Shown: positions 7,675 through 15,568 of the stretch, piece by piece
How positions within the stretch are numbered: position 1 is the first letter of the stretch
Layout of the letters: each line of letters starts with the position of its first letter
Assembly: GCA_942491735.1 (NCBI GenBank)
Contig: CALOCN010000014.1
Span: forward strand, 2,108,001 to 2,172,000
Length of the DNA: 64,000 nucleotides
Direction: 5' to 3'
DNA from: CALOCN01 sp942491735
Lineage (GTDB): Bacteria > Eisenbacteria > RBG-16-71-46 > JABDJR01
Notes under the pieces: model-generated
What the model saw: only the letters and a program-made list of their open reading frames with translations
What the model was told of the DNA's origin: nothing
Databases searched by the model: none
Position numbers and translations under genes: made by a program

Positions 7675-9051
7675 ATGGAGGGGATCCCACCGAACGTGAA
7701 GACGACCATACTGATGCGACGGTTGGGGGCGCTGGGCGCCGCCGTTCTGCTGCTCGTGGTGGGGCTCAACACCGCCCTCGACATGCGCCGGACTCCGGTG
7801 GCCTACTCCGAACTGACCTCGGTGTCCACCTGCCTGCGCACCGCTTCGGCCGGCCCGGTGGCCTCCGGCGAGATGAGTTGCGTGGAAATCCACCGACTCC
7901 AGCCGGGGCAAGCCCTGGCCACGGCCATGCAGGCCTGGGGGTTCGCCCCCGGTTCGGTCTCGGCCTGGGTGGCCGCGTTTTCCGAACACGCCGATCTGGG
8001 GCACCTGCGTCCCGAGGACACCTTTCGGCTCTGGCGTCTGGAGAGCGGTGTGGTGAACCGGCTCGACTACCAGCGCTCCCCCGGAGAGCGGGTCGTGGTG
8101 GAGCCTTCCCGTGACGGGTTCGCCGCCCACCTGGAAACGGACCCGGTCGACTTCCGTCTGGTCAAGCTGGCCGGGCCGGTGAAAGGGAGCCTCTACCTGA
8201 GCCTGCGCGCGGTGCGGGGGAGTCCCGCGCTGGTCGCCGACTTCGCCGATCTGTTTGCCTGGGATTTCGACTTCTTCACCGAGACCCGAGAAGGGGACCG
8301 GTTCGAGATGGTGGTCGAGGAGCGTCGGATCGACGGGGTGCTCATGGGGTACGGTCGCATCCACGCGGCCCGCTATCACCCCCGTGGGGCGGCCGTGCCC
8401 CTGGAAGCCTTCGCCTACCACTGGGACGAAGCGGGAAGCGAGTCGGGTGGGTTCTACACGCGCGACGGGCACTCCATCCAGCGTTTCTTCCTCAAATCCC
8501 CGCTCAACTATCGCCGCATCTCGTCGCATTTCACCCACAAACGGTTCCATCCCATCCTCAAGAAATACCGCCCCCATCTCGGGGTCGACTACGCCGCGCC
8601 CATGGGAACCCCGGTGGTTGCGCTGGGCAACGGCAAGGTGGAATCGGTGGGAACACGGGGAGGCTACGGGAAGACGGTGCGCATCCAGCACAACAAGACC
8701 TACCTGACCCAGTACGCGCACCTGTCCAAGTACGCGGCCGGGGTCCGCACCGGAACCCGGGTCAAGCAGGGGCAGGTCATCGGATACGTGGGAAGCACCG
8801 GCCTCTCGACCGGTCCCCACCTCGATTTCCGGATGCAGGAGAACGGGAAGTGGGTAAATCCGCTGACCGTGGGGGGCGGACAGTCCGAACCGATTCCCGG
8901 TGCGCGCCGGGCCGGGTTCACCGGTGCGCTCCAGGCGGCAGACCGTCTCCTGGACGGTTTGGAGCCGGGGCAGGGGATCGCGGTGGCCCTGCCGGGGCCC
9001 ACGGCCCCCGTTCTGGCGGCCTCCCAGCTTGACACCCCCGGGACGCCCTGA
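7675..9051 (+). CDS. M23 family metallopeptidase (LytM/OapA-like), membrane anchored
   Basis: 458 residues. Envelope peptidoglycan hydrolase or hydrolase activator. An N-terminal signal anchor (about residues 14-35) is followed by an OapA-like middle region and a carboxyl M23 domain. Catalytic-site residues visible are H301 and D305 (HLGVD), H349 (YAHLSKY) and H382 in GPHLDF. The position that is usually the second His of the HxH pair is Asp384; Asp here occurs in a known subset of M23 proteins, so loss of activity should not be assumed. An alternative GTG start at 7696 (giving VKTTILMRR...) is possible, with GGAGGGG at 7677-7683 as its ribosome site, although the spacing is long. The gene lies 27 nt after cca. 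Confidence 0.88.
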   Translation: MEGIPPNVKTTILMRRLGALGAAVLLLVVGLNTALDMRRTPVAYSELTSVSTCLRTASAGPVASGEMSCVEIHRLQPGQALATAMQAWGFAPGSVSAWVAAFSEHADLGHLRPEDTFRLWRLESGVVNRLDYQRSPGERVVVEPSRDGFAAHLETDPVDFRLVKLAGPVKGSLYLSLRAVRGSPALVADFADLFAWDFDFFTETREGDRFEMVVEERRIDGVLMGYGRIHAARYHPRGAAVPLEAFAYHWDEAGSESGGFYTRDGHSIQRFFLKSPLNYRRISSHFTHKRFHPILKKYRPHLGVDYAAPMGTPVVALGNGKVESVGTRGGYGKTVRIQHNKTYLTQYAHLSKYAAGVRTGTRVKQGQVIGYVGSTGLSTGPHLDFRMQENGKWVNPLTVGGGQSEPIPGARRAGFTGALQAADRLLDGLEPGQGIAVALPGPTAPVLAASQLDTPGTP

Positions 9052-9057
9052 TAGGGT
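9029..9057 (+). promoter_or_regulatory. Sigma-70-like promoter for the ispB-rsfS-argS group
   Basis: A perfect TTGACA (9029-9034) is followed after exactly 17 nt by TAGGGT (9052-9057). The -35 lies in the last codons of the M23 gene and the -10 just after its stop. Transcription would begin near 9064, giving a leader of about 90 nt before the isoprenoid synthase gene. The -10 is weak (three of six matches). Confidence 0.5.
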
Positions 9058-9155
9058 CCCCCGGTAACTCGTGAGAATACCCGGGCTTGCGCCATTCGGG
9101 CCCCCGGCCGCGTGATCTTCTCGACCCAAAACTCACCCCAGGAATCCGTTCATCC

Positions 9156-10169
9156 ATGATCGAAAAGACCCAGGGAACCGAGACCCGTTCCCGGGTGAAC
9201 GTGGCCCGACTGAGAGACCCGGTTGAGCACGACCTGGCAGAGGTGCGTGAGGAACTTGCGCGCTTTTTCGTGTGCGATGTGGAGCTCATCAACGAGATCT
9301 CCAAGCACATGCTGCGGGTCAAGGGCAAATACTTCCGGCCCACCCTGCTCCTGTTGACCCACCGGCTCGGTCGCGACGTCACCCGTGAAGCCATCATTGC
9401 CGCGACCATCGTCGAACTGATCCACACCGCGACCCTGGTGCACGACGATTCCATCGACCGGTCGTTCCTGCGGCGCGGCGTTCCCACCGTGAACAGCGTG
9501 TGGAACGATCAGACCTCGGTCATCATGGGGGACTACCTCTACTCCAAGGCGTTCTTCGTTCTGGCCGAGAACAACATGTTCGAGGTCATGAACTGCCTGG
9601 CCAAGGCCACCCATCGCATGAGCCTCGGCGAAATGCTGGAACTGCAGTGCCAGCTCCGGTTCGACATGACCGAGGACCTCTACAACCGGCTCATCCTGGG
9701 CAAGACCGCCGTGCTCATCTCCGCCGCCTGTGAGGTGGGGGGGCTGCTGGCCTTCGGGGACGGCAAGGAGCGCAAGCTCCTGTCCGACTTCGGAACCAGC
9801 CTGGGCATGGCGTTCCAGATCACCGACGATCTCCTGGACATCGAGGGGGATGTGGAGTCGCTGGGCAAGAACACCGGCTCCGACATCCGCGACGGCAAGG
9901 TGACCCTGCCGCTCATCCACGCCTTCCGGGCCGCGCCCGAACCGGAGTCCCGCGCCATCCAGGAGCGCATGCGCGCCGACGAACTCGACGAGGCCGGCGC
10001 GGCCGAGGTGGCCGTCTTCGCCGAGCGTCACGGCGGTCTCGAGTACGCCCGCCAGCGGGCGCGGGGACACGCCGATCGTGCGCTGGAACTCCTCGATCAC
10101 TTCCATGCCGGTTCCATCCGGGACACCCTGCGCGATGCCGTGGAGTACGTTCTGGATCGACGCCAGTGA
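9156..10169 (+). CDS. ispB: Polyprenyl (octaprenyl-type) diphosphate synthase
   Basis: 337 residues from the ATG at 9156. This start has a CCAGGA ribosome site about 12 nt upstream and gives an N-terminus like the family; an in-frame start at 9087 would add 23 unlikely residues. The enzyme chains isopentenyl diphosphate onto an allylic primer to make the side chain of respiratory quinones. Both Asp-rich metal sites are present: DDSID (D97, D98, D101) and DDLLD (D224, D225, D228). Residues before the first site decide chain length; a long-chain product is likely from overall similarity but not proven. It overlaps rsfS by four bases. Confidence 0.9.
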   Translation: MIEKTQGTETRSRVNVARLRDPVEHDLAEVREELARFFVCDVELINEISKHMLRVKGKYFRPTLLLLTHRLGRDVTREAIIAATIVELIHTATLVHDDSIDRSFLRRGVPTVNSVWNDQTSVIMGDYLYSKAFFVLAENNMFEVMNCLAKATHRMSLGEMLELQCQLRFDMTEDLYNRLILGKTAVLISAACEVGGLLAFGDGKERKLLSDFGTSLGMAFQITDDLLDIEGDVESLGKNTGSDIRDGKVTLPLIHAFRAAPEPESRAIQERMRADELDEAGAAEVAVFAERHGGLEYARQRARGHADRALELLDHFHAGSIRDTLRDAVEYVLDRRQ

Positions 10170-10558
10170 GCGCTTCGGTGACCCCGGACCAGGAGTCGAT
10201 CACCCCGCACGATCTCGCCGTCCGCGCCGGAAACCTGGCCTCGGAGAAGCTGGCCCACGACGTGGTGGTGATGGATCTGCGCGACGTGTCCCCGGTGTGC
10301 GACTGGTTCGTCATTGCCACCGCGGACTCGGAACCCCAGGTGCGGGCGGTGGCCGACCATATCGAAGAGGGATTGCGCTCCCTGGGCGAGAAGCCCTGGC
10401 ACGTGGAGGGCCGCGAAGGAAAGCATTGGATCCTCATGGACTACGTGCACTTCGTGGTGCACGTGTTCCTGCCGGAAACGCGCGAGGTCTACATGCTCGA
10501 GCGACTGTGGGGAGACGCCCCCCGCGAGGAGGTGACGGGTGGAACGGGAGATTCGTGA
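10166..10558 (+). CDS. rsfS: Ribosomal silencing factor RsfS
   Basis: 130 residues, GTG start overlapping the ispB stop by four bases. RsfS (Iojap/YbeB family) binds ribosomal protein L14 on the large subunit and blocks subunit joining when nutrients are short. The family core is clear: VMDLRDVSPVCDWFVIATA, then VEGREGKHWILMDYVHFVVHVF and the carboxyl YMLERLWGD. Length is typical (105-135). In many bacteria it sits beside nadD; here it sits between an isoprenoid synthase and argS and overlaps argS by 20 bases. Confidence 0.93.
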   Translation: MSASVTPDQESITPHDLAVRAGNLASEKLAHDVVVMDLRDVSPVCDWFVIATADSEPQVRAVADHIEEGLRSLGEKPWHVEGREGKHWILMDYVHFVVHVFLPETREVYMLERLWGDAPREEVTGGTGDS

Positions 10559-12179
10559 GGCGCTCCTCGATGTGGTGGGACAAGCCTGGCCGGAACTCGA
10601 CCTGGAGGCCGTCCGCCTCGAGGTGACCGTTCCCCGGGAACGCGGGCACGGGGACTACGCGACCTCGGCCGCGATGACCCTGGCCAAGACCCTGCGCCGC
10701 GCCCCCCGGGAGATCGCCCGGGACCTCGCCGAAGGCCTGCGCGTCCACACCGATCTGGTGGAGCAGGTGGACATCGCCGGCCCGGGGTTCATCAACGTGC
10801 GCGTGTCACGGGACCGGCTTCGTTCGCAACTGGCCCGCATCCTCGACGAGGCGGAACGCTACGGACAGAGCGATCTGGGTCAGGGTGCCCCGGTCCAGGT
10901 CGAGTACGTCAGCGCCAACCCCACCGGTCCCCTGAACGTGGTCAATGCCCGCGCGGCCGCGTTCGGCGCCGCCCTGGCCAGGATCCTCGCCTTCACCGGC
11001 TTCCGCACCGAGACCGAGTTCTACTGCAACAACGTGGGGGGACAGATCGATCTCCTGGGGGACACCTTTCTCGCCCGGGTGCGCGAGGCTCGCGGCGAGG
11101 GGGAGGCGGTCATCCCCGAAGGGGGTTACCAGGGGACGTACTTCAAGGACCTTGCCCTGGACCTGGGGCCAGGGGAGGCCGAGGCGGCGTTTGCATCCGA
11201 GGACCCGCGGCGCGCCATGGCGGCGTTGGCGGTGGACCGGATCCTCCAATGGCAGGAACGGGATCTCAAGGCCTACGGGGTCACCTTCGATCGATGGTTC
11301 CGCCAGTCCGAGTTGTACCCGGAAGGAGTGGCCTCCGCGTTGCAGCGGTTGCGGGACCGGGGTCACGTCTACGAAAAGGACGACGCGGTCTGGTTCCGGG
11401 CCACGGACTTCGGGGACGACCAGGACCGGGTCCTGGTACGGGCCAACGGGGAGCCCACCTACTTCCTTGCCGATCTCGCCTACCACACCGACAAGCACGA
11501 CCGGGGCTACACGACCGCCATCGACATCTGGGGTCCCGACCATCACGGGTACATCGCGCGGATGCAGGCGGCCATGGAGGCGCTCGGGTTCGGACGCGAC
11601 TGGTTGCAGATCCTGATCGTGCAACAGGTGAACCTGCTGGCCGACGGCAAGCCGGTCAAGATGTCCAAACGGGCCGGGGAGTTCATCACCCTCGAGGAAC
11701 TCATCCAGGACGTGGGGCGGGACGCGGCGGCGTTCTTCTTTCTCATGCGTCGGGCCGAGAGCCATCTCGATTTCGACATGGACCTCGCGCGTCGGGAGAG
11801 CGAGGAGAACCCGGTGTTCTACGTCAAGTACGCCCATGCCCGGATCTGCGGTCTCCTGCGCAAGGCGGCCGAGGCGGGTGCGTCGGACGAGGATGCGGAC
11901 CTGGCGCGCCTGTCCGAGGAACCCGAGTTCGATCTGCTCAAGACCCTCATCCAGTTTCCCGAGCTCCTGCAGGGGGCGGCCCTGGCCCGGGAACCGCACC
12001 GCATCACCCAGTACCTGCGTGAGGTCTCCCAGACCTTCCACGTCTTCTATCACGAGTGCCGGGTCATCGGCCCGGACCCCGACATCACCGGTGCGCGGCT
12101 CGCGCTGACACGCGCGGCGCGCCAGGTCCTCGCCAACGGTCTCCGGCTCCTCGGCATCGAGGCGCCGGAACGCATGTAG
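10539..12179 (+). CDS. argS: Arginyl-tRNA synthetase with altered HIGH motif
   Basis: 546 residues, GTG start inside the end of rsfS. Charges tRNA-Arg with arginine. The N-terminal Add1-like domain (about 1-115), the Rossmann catalytic core, the KMSK loop (KMSKRAGEF, K374-K377) and the C-terminal anticodon-binding helical domain with HARICGL are all recognisable, so the assignment is firm. The striking point is the first class I signature. Where the family reads NPTGPLHVGHGR, this protein reads NPTGPLNVVNAR, so both histidines (positions 133 and 136) are asparagine and the Gly is Val. The DNA is unambiguous there (AAC GTG GTC AAT at 10935-10946). Reading frame and flanks are intact, so this is not a decayed gene. 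No second argS is in the window. Confidence 0.92.
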   Translation: MEREIREALLDVVGQAWPELDLEAVRLEVTVPRERGHGDYATSAAMTLAKTLRRAPREIARDLAEGLRVHTDLVEQVDIAGPGFINVRVSRDRLRSQLARILDEAERYGQSDLGQGAPVQVEYVSANPTGPLNVVNARAAAFGAALARILAFTGFRTETEFYCNNVGGQIDLLGDTFLARVREARGEGEAVIPEGGYQGTYFKDLALDLGPGEAEAAFASEDPRRAMAALAVDRILQWQERDLKAYGVTFDRWFRQSELYPEGVASALQRLRDRGHVYEKDDAVWFRATDFGDDQDRVLVRANGEPTYFLADLAYHTDKHDRGYTTAIDIWGPDHHGYIARMQAAMEALGFGRDWLQILIVQQVNLLADGKPVKMSKRAGEFITLEELIQDVGRDAAAFFFLMRRAESHLDFDMDLARRESEENPVFYVKYAHARICGLLRKAAEAGASDEDADLARLSEEPEFDLLKTLIQFPELLQGAALAREPHRITQYLREVSQTFHVFYHECRVIGPDPDITGARLALTRAARQVLANGLRLLGIEAPERM

Positions 12180-12203
12180 TCGTTGGGGAAGGGAGAACCC
12201 GCC

Positions 12204-13115
12204 TTGAGTGTTTGCGTCGTCGGATCCGTGGCCCTGGACACGGTCAAGACCCCTTTCGGCGAAATGGAGGATGCCCTCGGCGGCTCCGCTTCGTTCTTCT
12301 CCGTGGCCGCGCGCCACTTCACCCCGGTCGGTATCGTGGCCGTGGTGGGGGACGACTTTCCCTCGGCCCATATCGACCTGTTCCGCGAACGGTCCATCGA
12401 CGTGAGCGGGATCGAGACCGCGCCCGGGCGTACCTTCCGCTGGTCGGGAGAGTACGGGTACGACCTCAACAGTCGCACCACCCTCGACACCCAATTGGGC
12501 GTGTTCGAGGATTTCAAGCCGCAGCTCTCCCCGGAGCATCGGGCGGCGCGGTTCCTGTTCCTGGCCAACATCCATCCCGAGCTGCAGCTGGGCGTGCTGG
12601 ACCAGGTGGACGACCCGGTCATGACCGTGCTCGACACCATGAACTTCTGGATCGAGGGGGCGCCCGAGTCCCTGGAGAAAGTGGTGCGGCGGGTGGATGT
12701 GGTGCTGCTCAACGACGAGGAAGCACGCATGCTCACCGGCGAGTCGAACCTCCTCAAGGCGGCGCGGAAGATCCTCGACATGGGCCCGTCCCTGATGATC
12801 ATCAAGAAGGGGGAGCACGGCGCCCTGGTCCATGGCCGGGACTTCATGTTCTCGGCGCCGGTGTATCCGCTGGAGGACATCTTCGACCCGACCGGGGCGG
12901 GGGACACCTTTGCCGGAGGGTTCCTGGGCTATCTGGCCTCCCGTGACGACCCGTGGGCCGAGCGGGAGATCCGCCGGGCGGTCATCTACGGCACCGTGCT
13001 GGCCTCGTTCACCGTGGAGGCGTTCAGCCTCAACCGTCTGGCCTCGGCCACCCGGGACGAGATCGAGGGGCGGTTCCGGGAGATCAAGCGTCTCTCCCAC
13101 TTCGACGCGGAGTAG
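12204..13115 (+). CDS. PfkB-family sugar/nucleoside kinase
   Basis: 303 residues from a TTG at 12204, preceded by GGGAGA with about 8-9 nt spacing; an upstream in-frame TTG at 12183 is also possible but has no ribosome site. The fold is that of ribokinase-like enzymes: the N-terminal substrate strand-turn, GGSASFFSVAARHF (the family's GG motif) and the phosphate-binding carboxyl motif DPTGAGDTFAGGFLGYLA with catalytic base Asp234. PfkB kinases phosphorylate sugars, nucleosides or similar alcohols with ATP; the exact substrate cannot be predicted from sequence alone. It follows argS by 24 nt. Similar genes are often annotated as ribokinase or adenosine-kinase-like; no pathway partner is adjacent. 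Confidence 0.85.
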   Translation: MSVCVVGSVALDTVKTPFGEMEDALGGSASFFSVAARHFTPVGIVAVVGDDFPSAHIDLFRERSIDVSGIETAPGRTFRWSGEYGYDLNSRTTLDTQLGVFEDFKPQLSPEHRAARFLFLANIHPELQLGVLDQVDDPVMTVLDTMNFWIEGAPESLEKVVRRVDVVLLNDEEARMLTGESNLLKAARKILDMGPSLMIIKKGEHGALVHGRDFMFSAPVYPLEDIFDPTGAGDTFAGGFLGYLASRDDPWAEREIRRAVIYGTVLASFTVEAFSLNRLASATRDEIEGRFREIKRLSHFDAE

Positions 13116-13127
13116 TTGCGCTACAAT
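13101..13127 (+). promoter_or_regulatory. Possible promoter before the conserved unknown gene
   Basis: A good -10 hexamer TACAAT (13122-13127) overlies the end of the kinase gene, with TTCGAC (13101-13106) 15 nt upstream as a poor -35. Initiation near 13134 would leave about 37 nt before the TTG start at 13171. The short spacer keeps confidence low. Confidence 0.3.
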
Positions 13128-13170
13128 CCGTGTCGATGCCCGGGGCGGGCGCAAACCGGAGGGGGAGCCG

Positions 13171-13932
13171 TTGAGCGACGACACGTTGGGGCGTGACTGG
13201 GCCGCACAGGCCGAGAAGCTCCTGGTCAGCCTGAAAACGGTGGCCGGAGCCAGCATCACCCTGACCCGCGACGGGACGGCCATCTCCGAGATCAACATCC
13301 TGGCCGAGGGGCAACGCCCGGCCAAGCAGATCGTGCGGGATGTGCGTTCGGCCCTCAAGGCCGAGTTCCAGCTCGATGTGGACTACCGCAAGATCAGCGT
13401 GGCGCAAAAGAGGGACAGCATGCCGGACGACGCCTCCCACGACACGGGCCAGGGCCCGACCGTTCTCGCCCTCCCTTCCGCCTACCTCCACGAGGAGCCC
13501 GCGGTGTTGCGCCTGCGCTACGGCCGGGTGTCCGCCGTCCTCGATCAGTCCACCTGCAAGGTGACCGTCGAGCTCTCCCTCGGGGACCGGGACGCGGCCG
13601 GCGAGGCCTCCGGGGCCAGCTCGCGGCGGGATGTCCCGCGACTCACCGCGGAGGCCACCCTGGATGCGGTATCCAAGTTTCTCGAGCCCGGCTATGCCCT
13701 CGGCATGGGGGACGTGGAGACGGTCCGGGTGGGGGACACCGAGGTCATCCTGGTCGTGGTGAAGTTCTATAAGGACCGGTCGGAGAAGGTGTTAACCGGT
13801 TCGTGCACCGCCGCCCACGACTTGCACCAGTCGGTTGTCTATGCTACGTTGGATGCCCTGAATCGCTTTTTGGGTCGGCTCCGGTTCAAGGAGCCGATCG
13901 AGTACGAAATCCGGCCGACGTCCCTGCCATAG
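13171..13932 (+). CDS. Conserved protein of unknown function, two similar alpha-beta halves
   Basis: 253 residues from TTG at 13171, with an excellent GGAGGGGGA ribosome site 5 nt upstream. I do not recognise a named function. The first 80 residues (ending DVDYRKISVAQ) contain the pattern AEGQRPAKQIVRDVRSALKAEF, which I recall from unnamed proteins of several bacterial phyla. After an Asp/Gln-rich linker come two segments that look like a repeat of the same unit: LTAEATLDAVSKFLEPGYAL... and HQSVVYATLDALNRFLGRLR..., each followed by beta strands. No signal peptide, membrane segment or metal motif is seen, so a cytosolic protein is likely. The gene ends about 280 nt before an HD-GYP gene. Confidence 0.75.
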   Translation: MSDDTLGRDWAAQAEKLLVSLKTVAGASITLTRDGTAISEINILAEGQRPAKQIVRDVRSALKAEFQLDVDYRKISVAQKRDSMPDDASHDTGQGPTVLALPSAYLHEEPAVLRLRYGRVSAVLDQSTCKVTVELSLGDRDAAGEASGASSRRDVPRLTAEATLDAVSKFLEPGYALGMGDVETVRVGDTEVILVVVKFYKDRSEKVLTGSCTAAHDLHQSVVYATLDALNRFLGRLRFKEPIEYEIRPTSLP

Positions 13933-13957
13933 AAAGGACCTTCAGCCCTTCCGTCAT

Positions 13958-13988
13958 TCCCAAGCGAAGCGAATCCCAAGCGAAGCGA
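13958..13988 (+). repeat. Short direct repeat, REP-like intergenic sequence
   Basis: The 15-mer TCCCAAGCGAAGCGA occurs twice in a row (13958-13972 and 13974-13988), directly after CCGTCAT. The combination GTCATTCCC(G/A)AGCGAAGCGAAT is a type of intergenic sequence I know as widely dispersed in many bacterial genomes. Only this one copy is in the window, so dispersal cannot be shown here. Confidence 0.5.
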
Positions 13989-14034
13989 CCCCGGTAGCAG
14001 CCTTTGAGCTCAGTCCTCGAACCAGGAGGAAACC

Positions 14035-14097
14035 ATGGTCGAGCTTCTTTTGGACATTCTCTCTCTGATCTTCGACGGCAAATCGGGTTGGATGTAA
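14035..14097 (+). CDS. Possible 20-residue hydrophobic peptide upstream of HD-GYP gene
   Basis: ATG at 14035 to TAA at 14095-14097 encodes MVELLLDILSLIFDGKSGWM. It is preceded by AGGAGG (about 14025-14030) at ideal spacing, one of the best ribosome sites in the window, in an otherwise empty 280-nt gap. The peptide is mostly hydrophobic with acidic residues spaced as in an amphipathic helix. It might be a leader peptide, a small membrane-associated protein or chance. The stop lies 115 nt before the HD-GYP start. Confidence 0.35.
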   Translation: MVELLLDILSLIFDGKSGWM

Positions 14098-14212
14098 GCG
14101 AGGCACGGACGCTCGGCCGTTCTTGTGGAAGATGAGCCGATCCGGGGGGCTCCGGCAATCCGTCGAGCCGCCCGGTCCGCGTGGTTTGAATGGTTGCAAG
14201 GAGGGCGCACCC

Positions 14213-15568
14213 ATGGAGAACCGCATGACGGCAGGGTCGGGGAGAGCAGTCTCCCCGTGGTTTGCCCCGTATTATGCGTTCGTGTTGTTGGGAGGCCTGA
14301 GCCTTCTCCTGGGCGGTTGGTTCATGGAACCCTCCGTATCCTGGCCCCTGGTCCTGCTCTGGGTCGCCTTGATCCTGCTCACCGACGCCGCGCCGGTCAC
14401 CCTTCCCGGCGGGGGATTCATCACCGTCTCCTCGACCGTCGACTACGCCGGGATCCTCATCCTGGGTCCGGTCCCCACCGCCATCGCCGAGTTCGTGGCC
14501 ACCCTCATCCTGCAGATCGGGATCCAGCGCCGCCCGTTGCACAAGGCGCTGTTCAACGCGAGCGCGTTTGCCGGCACGGTCATCGTGGCCGGTTGGGTGT
14601 TCCGTCTGCTGGGTGGAACGGTGGGAGTGGCGCCGGCGTTCCCCGAAATCATCGTTCCCCTGCTGGGTTGCGGGCTCACCTACTTCGCGCTGAACACCCT
14701 CATGGTGAGCTTTGTCATCGCGCTTTCCCAGGGGCGCAACGCCTGGCACGTGTGGCAGGTCAACTACATCTGGACCATCTTCCACATGGTGGCCTCGCTC
14801 CCGTTCGGGGCGGCCATCGCCGTGGTGCACAGCGCGCTGGGGATCGGCGGGGTGCTCCTGTTCGTGGTCCCGCTCCTGTTGGCCCGCTACACCTTCAAGC
14901 TCTACGTCGATACCAAGAAGGATCTCCTGGACTTCGCCGCGGTGCTGGCCGGGGTGATCGACGAGTTCGACCCCTACACCCGCAAGCATTCGCAGCGGGT
15001 GGGGCGGCTCTCCGCCATGCTGGCCCGGGAACTGGGGCTCCCGGAACGCCAGGTGGAACGCATCGAGTACTCGGGTCTTCTCCACGACATCGGCAAGATC
15101 AAGATGTCCCAGCGGGACCTCATCATGAAACCGGGGCGTCTGACCCCGGAGGAGTGGGCCATCATCCGGGAGCATCCGGATCTCGGCGCGGATCTCCTGG
15201 AACGGGTCGGTGCCCTGCGCACCCTGGGTCCCATCGTTCGCTTCCATCATGAGCGGATGGACGGACGGGGCTACCACAGCCTGCCCGCGGGGGACCTGCC
15301 GCTGGGTGCCCGCATCGTCACCGTCGCCGACGCCTTTGACGCCATGACCACCAACAGGGTGTATCGGGGCGCCCGTTCCATCGAGGCGGCCATCGAGGAG
15401 ATCCGGCGTCATGCCGGTACCCAGTTCGACCCCGGGGTCGTCGCCGCGCTCGACCGTCTCATGGCCCGGGGGGAGATCCGCGTCGACAGCGCGGCCACCG
15501 AACCCGAACCGGAACTCCTGGCCCGTCCCGCGGTGGTGAACGCGGGACTTGCGTCGTCCGGTTCATGA
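14213..15568 (+). CDS. Membrane-bound HD-GYP phosphodiesterase-like protein
   Basis: 451 residues from the ATG at 14213, which has AAGGAGG at an 8-nt spacing; a longer in-frame reading lacks such a site. The first 230 residues form a membrane domain of about seven hydrophobic segments, similar in layout to that of the kinase-like protein at 4858. The carboxyl half is an HD-GYP domain: HD at residues 291-292 in LLHDIGKIKM and the second motif at 345-355, HHERMDGRGYH. HD-GYP proteins hydrolyse cyclic di-GMP or related cyclic nucleotides, acting at the inner face of the membrane. The Pro of GYP is His here, which in other members may affect partner binding more than catalysis. The gene overlaps purM by four bases. 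Confidence 0.88.
   Translation: MENRMTAGSGRAVSPWFAPYYAFVLLGGLSLLLGGWFMEPSVSWPLVLLWVALILLTDAAPVTLPGGGFITVSSTVDYAGILILGPVPTAIAEFVATLILQIGIQRRPLHKALFNASAFAGTVIVAGWVFRLLGGTVGVAPAFPEIIVPLLGCGLTYFALNTLMVSFVIALSQGRNAWHVWQVNYIWTIFHMVASLPFGAAIAVVHSALGIGGVLLFVVPLLLARYTFKLYVDTKKDLLDFAAVLAGVIDEFDPYTRKHSQRVGRLSAMLARELGLPERQVERIEYSGLLHDIGKIKMSQRDLIMKPGRLTPEEWAIIREHPDLGADLLERVGALRTLGPIVRFHHERMDGRGYHSLPAGDLPLGARIVTVADAFDAMTTNRVYRGARSIEAAIEEIRRHAGTQFDPGVVAALDRLMARGEIRVDSAATEPEPELLARPAVVNAGLASSGS

Larger units (their letters stand above)
13933..14212. other. Gap between the conserved unknown gene and the HD-GYP gene
   Basis: 280 nt without a conventional gene. It holds the short direct repeat at 13958-13988 and the 20-codon ORF at 14035-14097. 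I found no convincing promoter or T-tailed hairpin in it. The ribosome site for the next gene (AAGGAGG, 14198-14204) ends the gap. Confidence 0.6.

Noticed and set aside
10806..13358. 850-codon minus-strand open frame opposite argS and the PfkB kinase
   Set aside because: Shadow of the plus-strand genes: composition follows the complement of their codons and no domain can be read.
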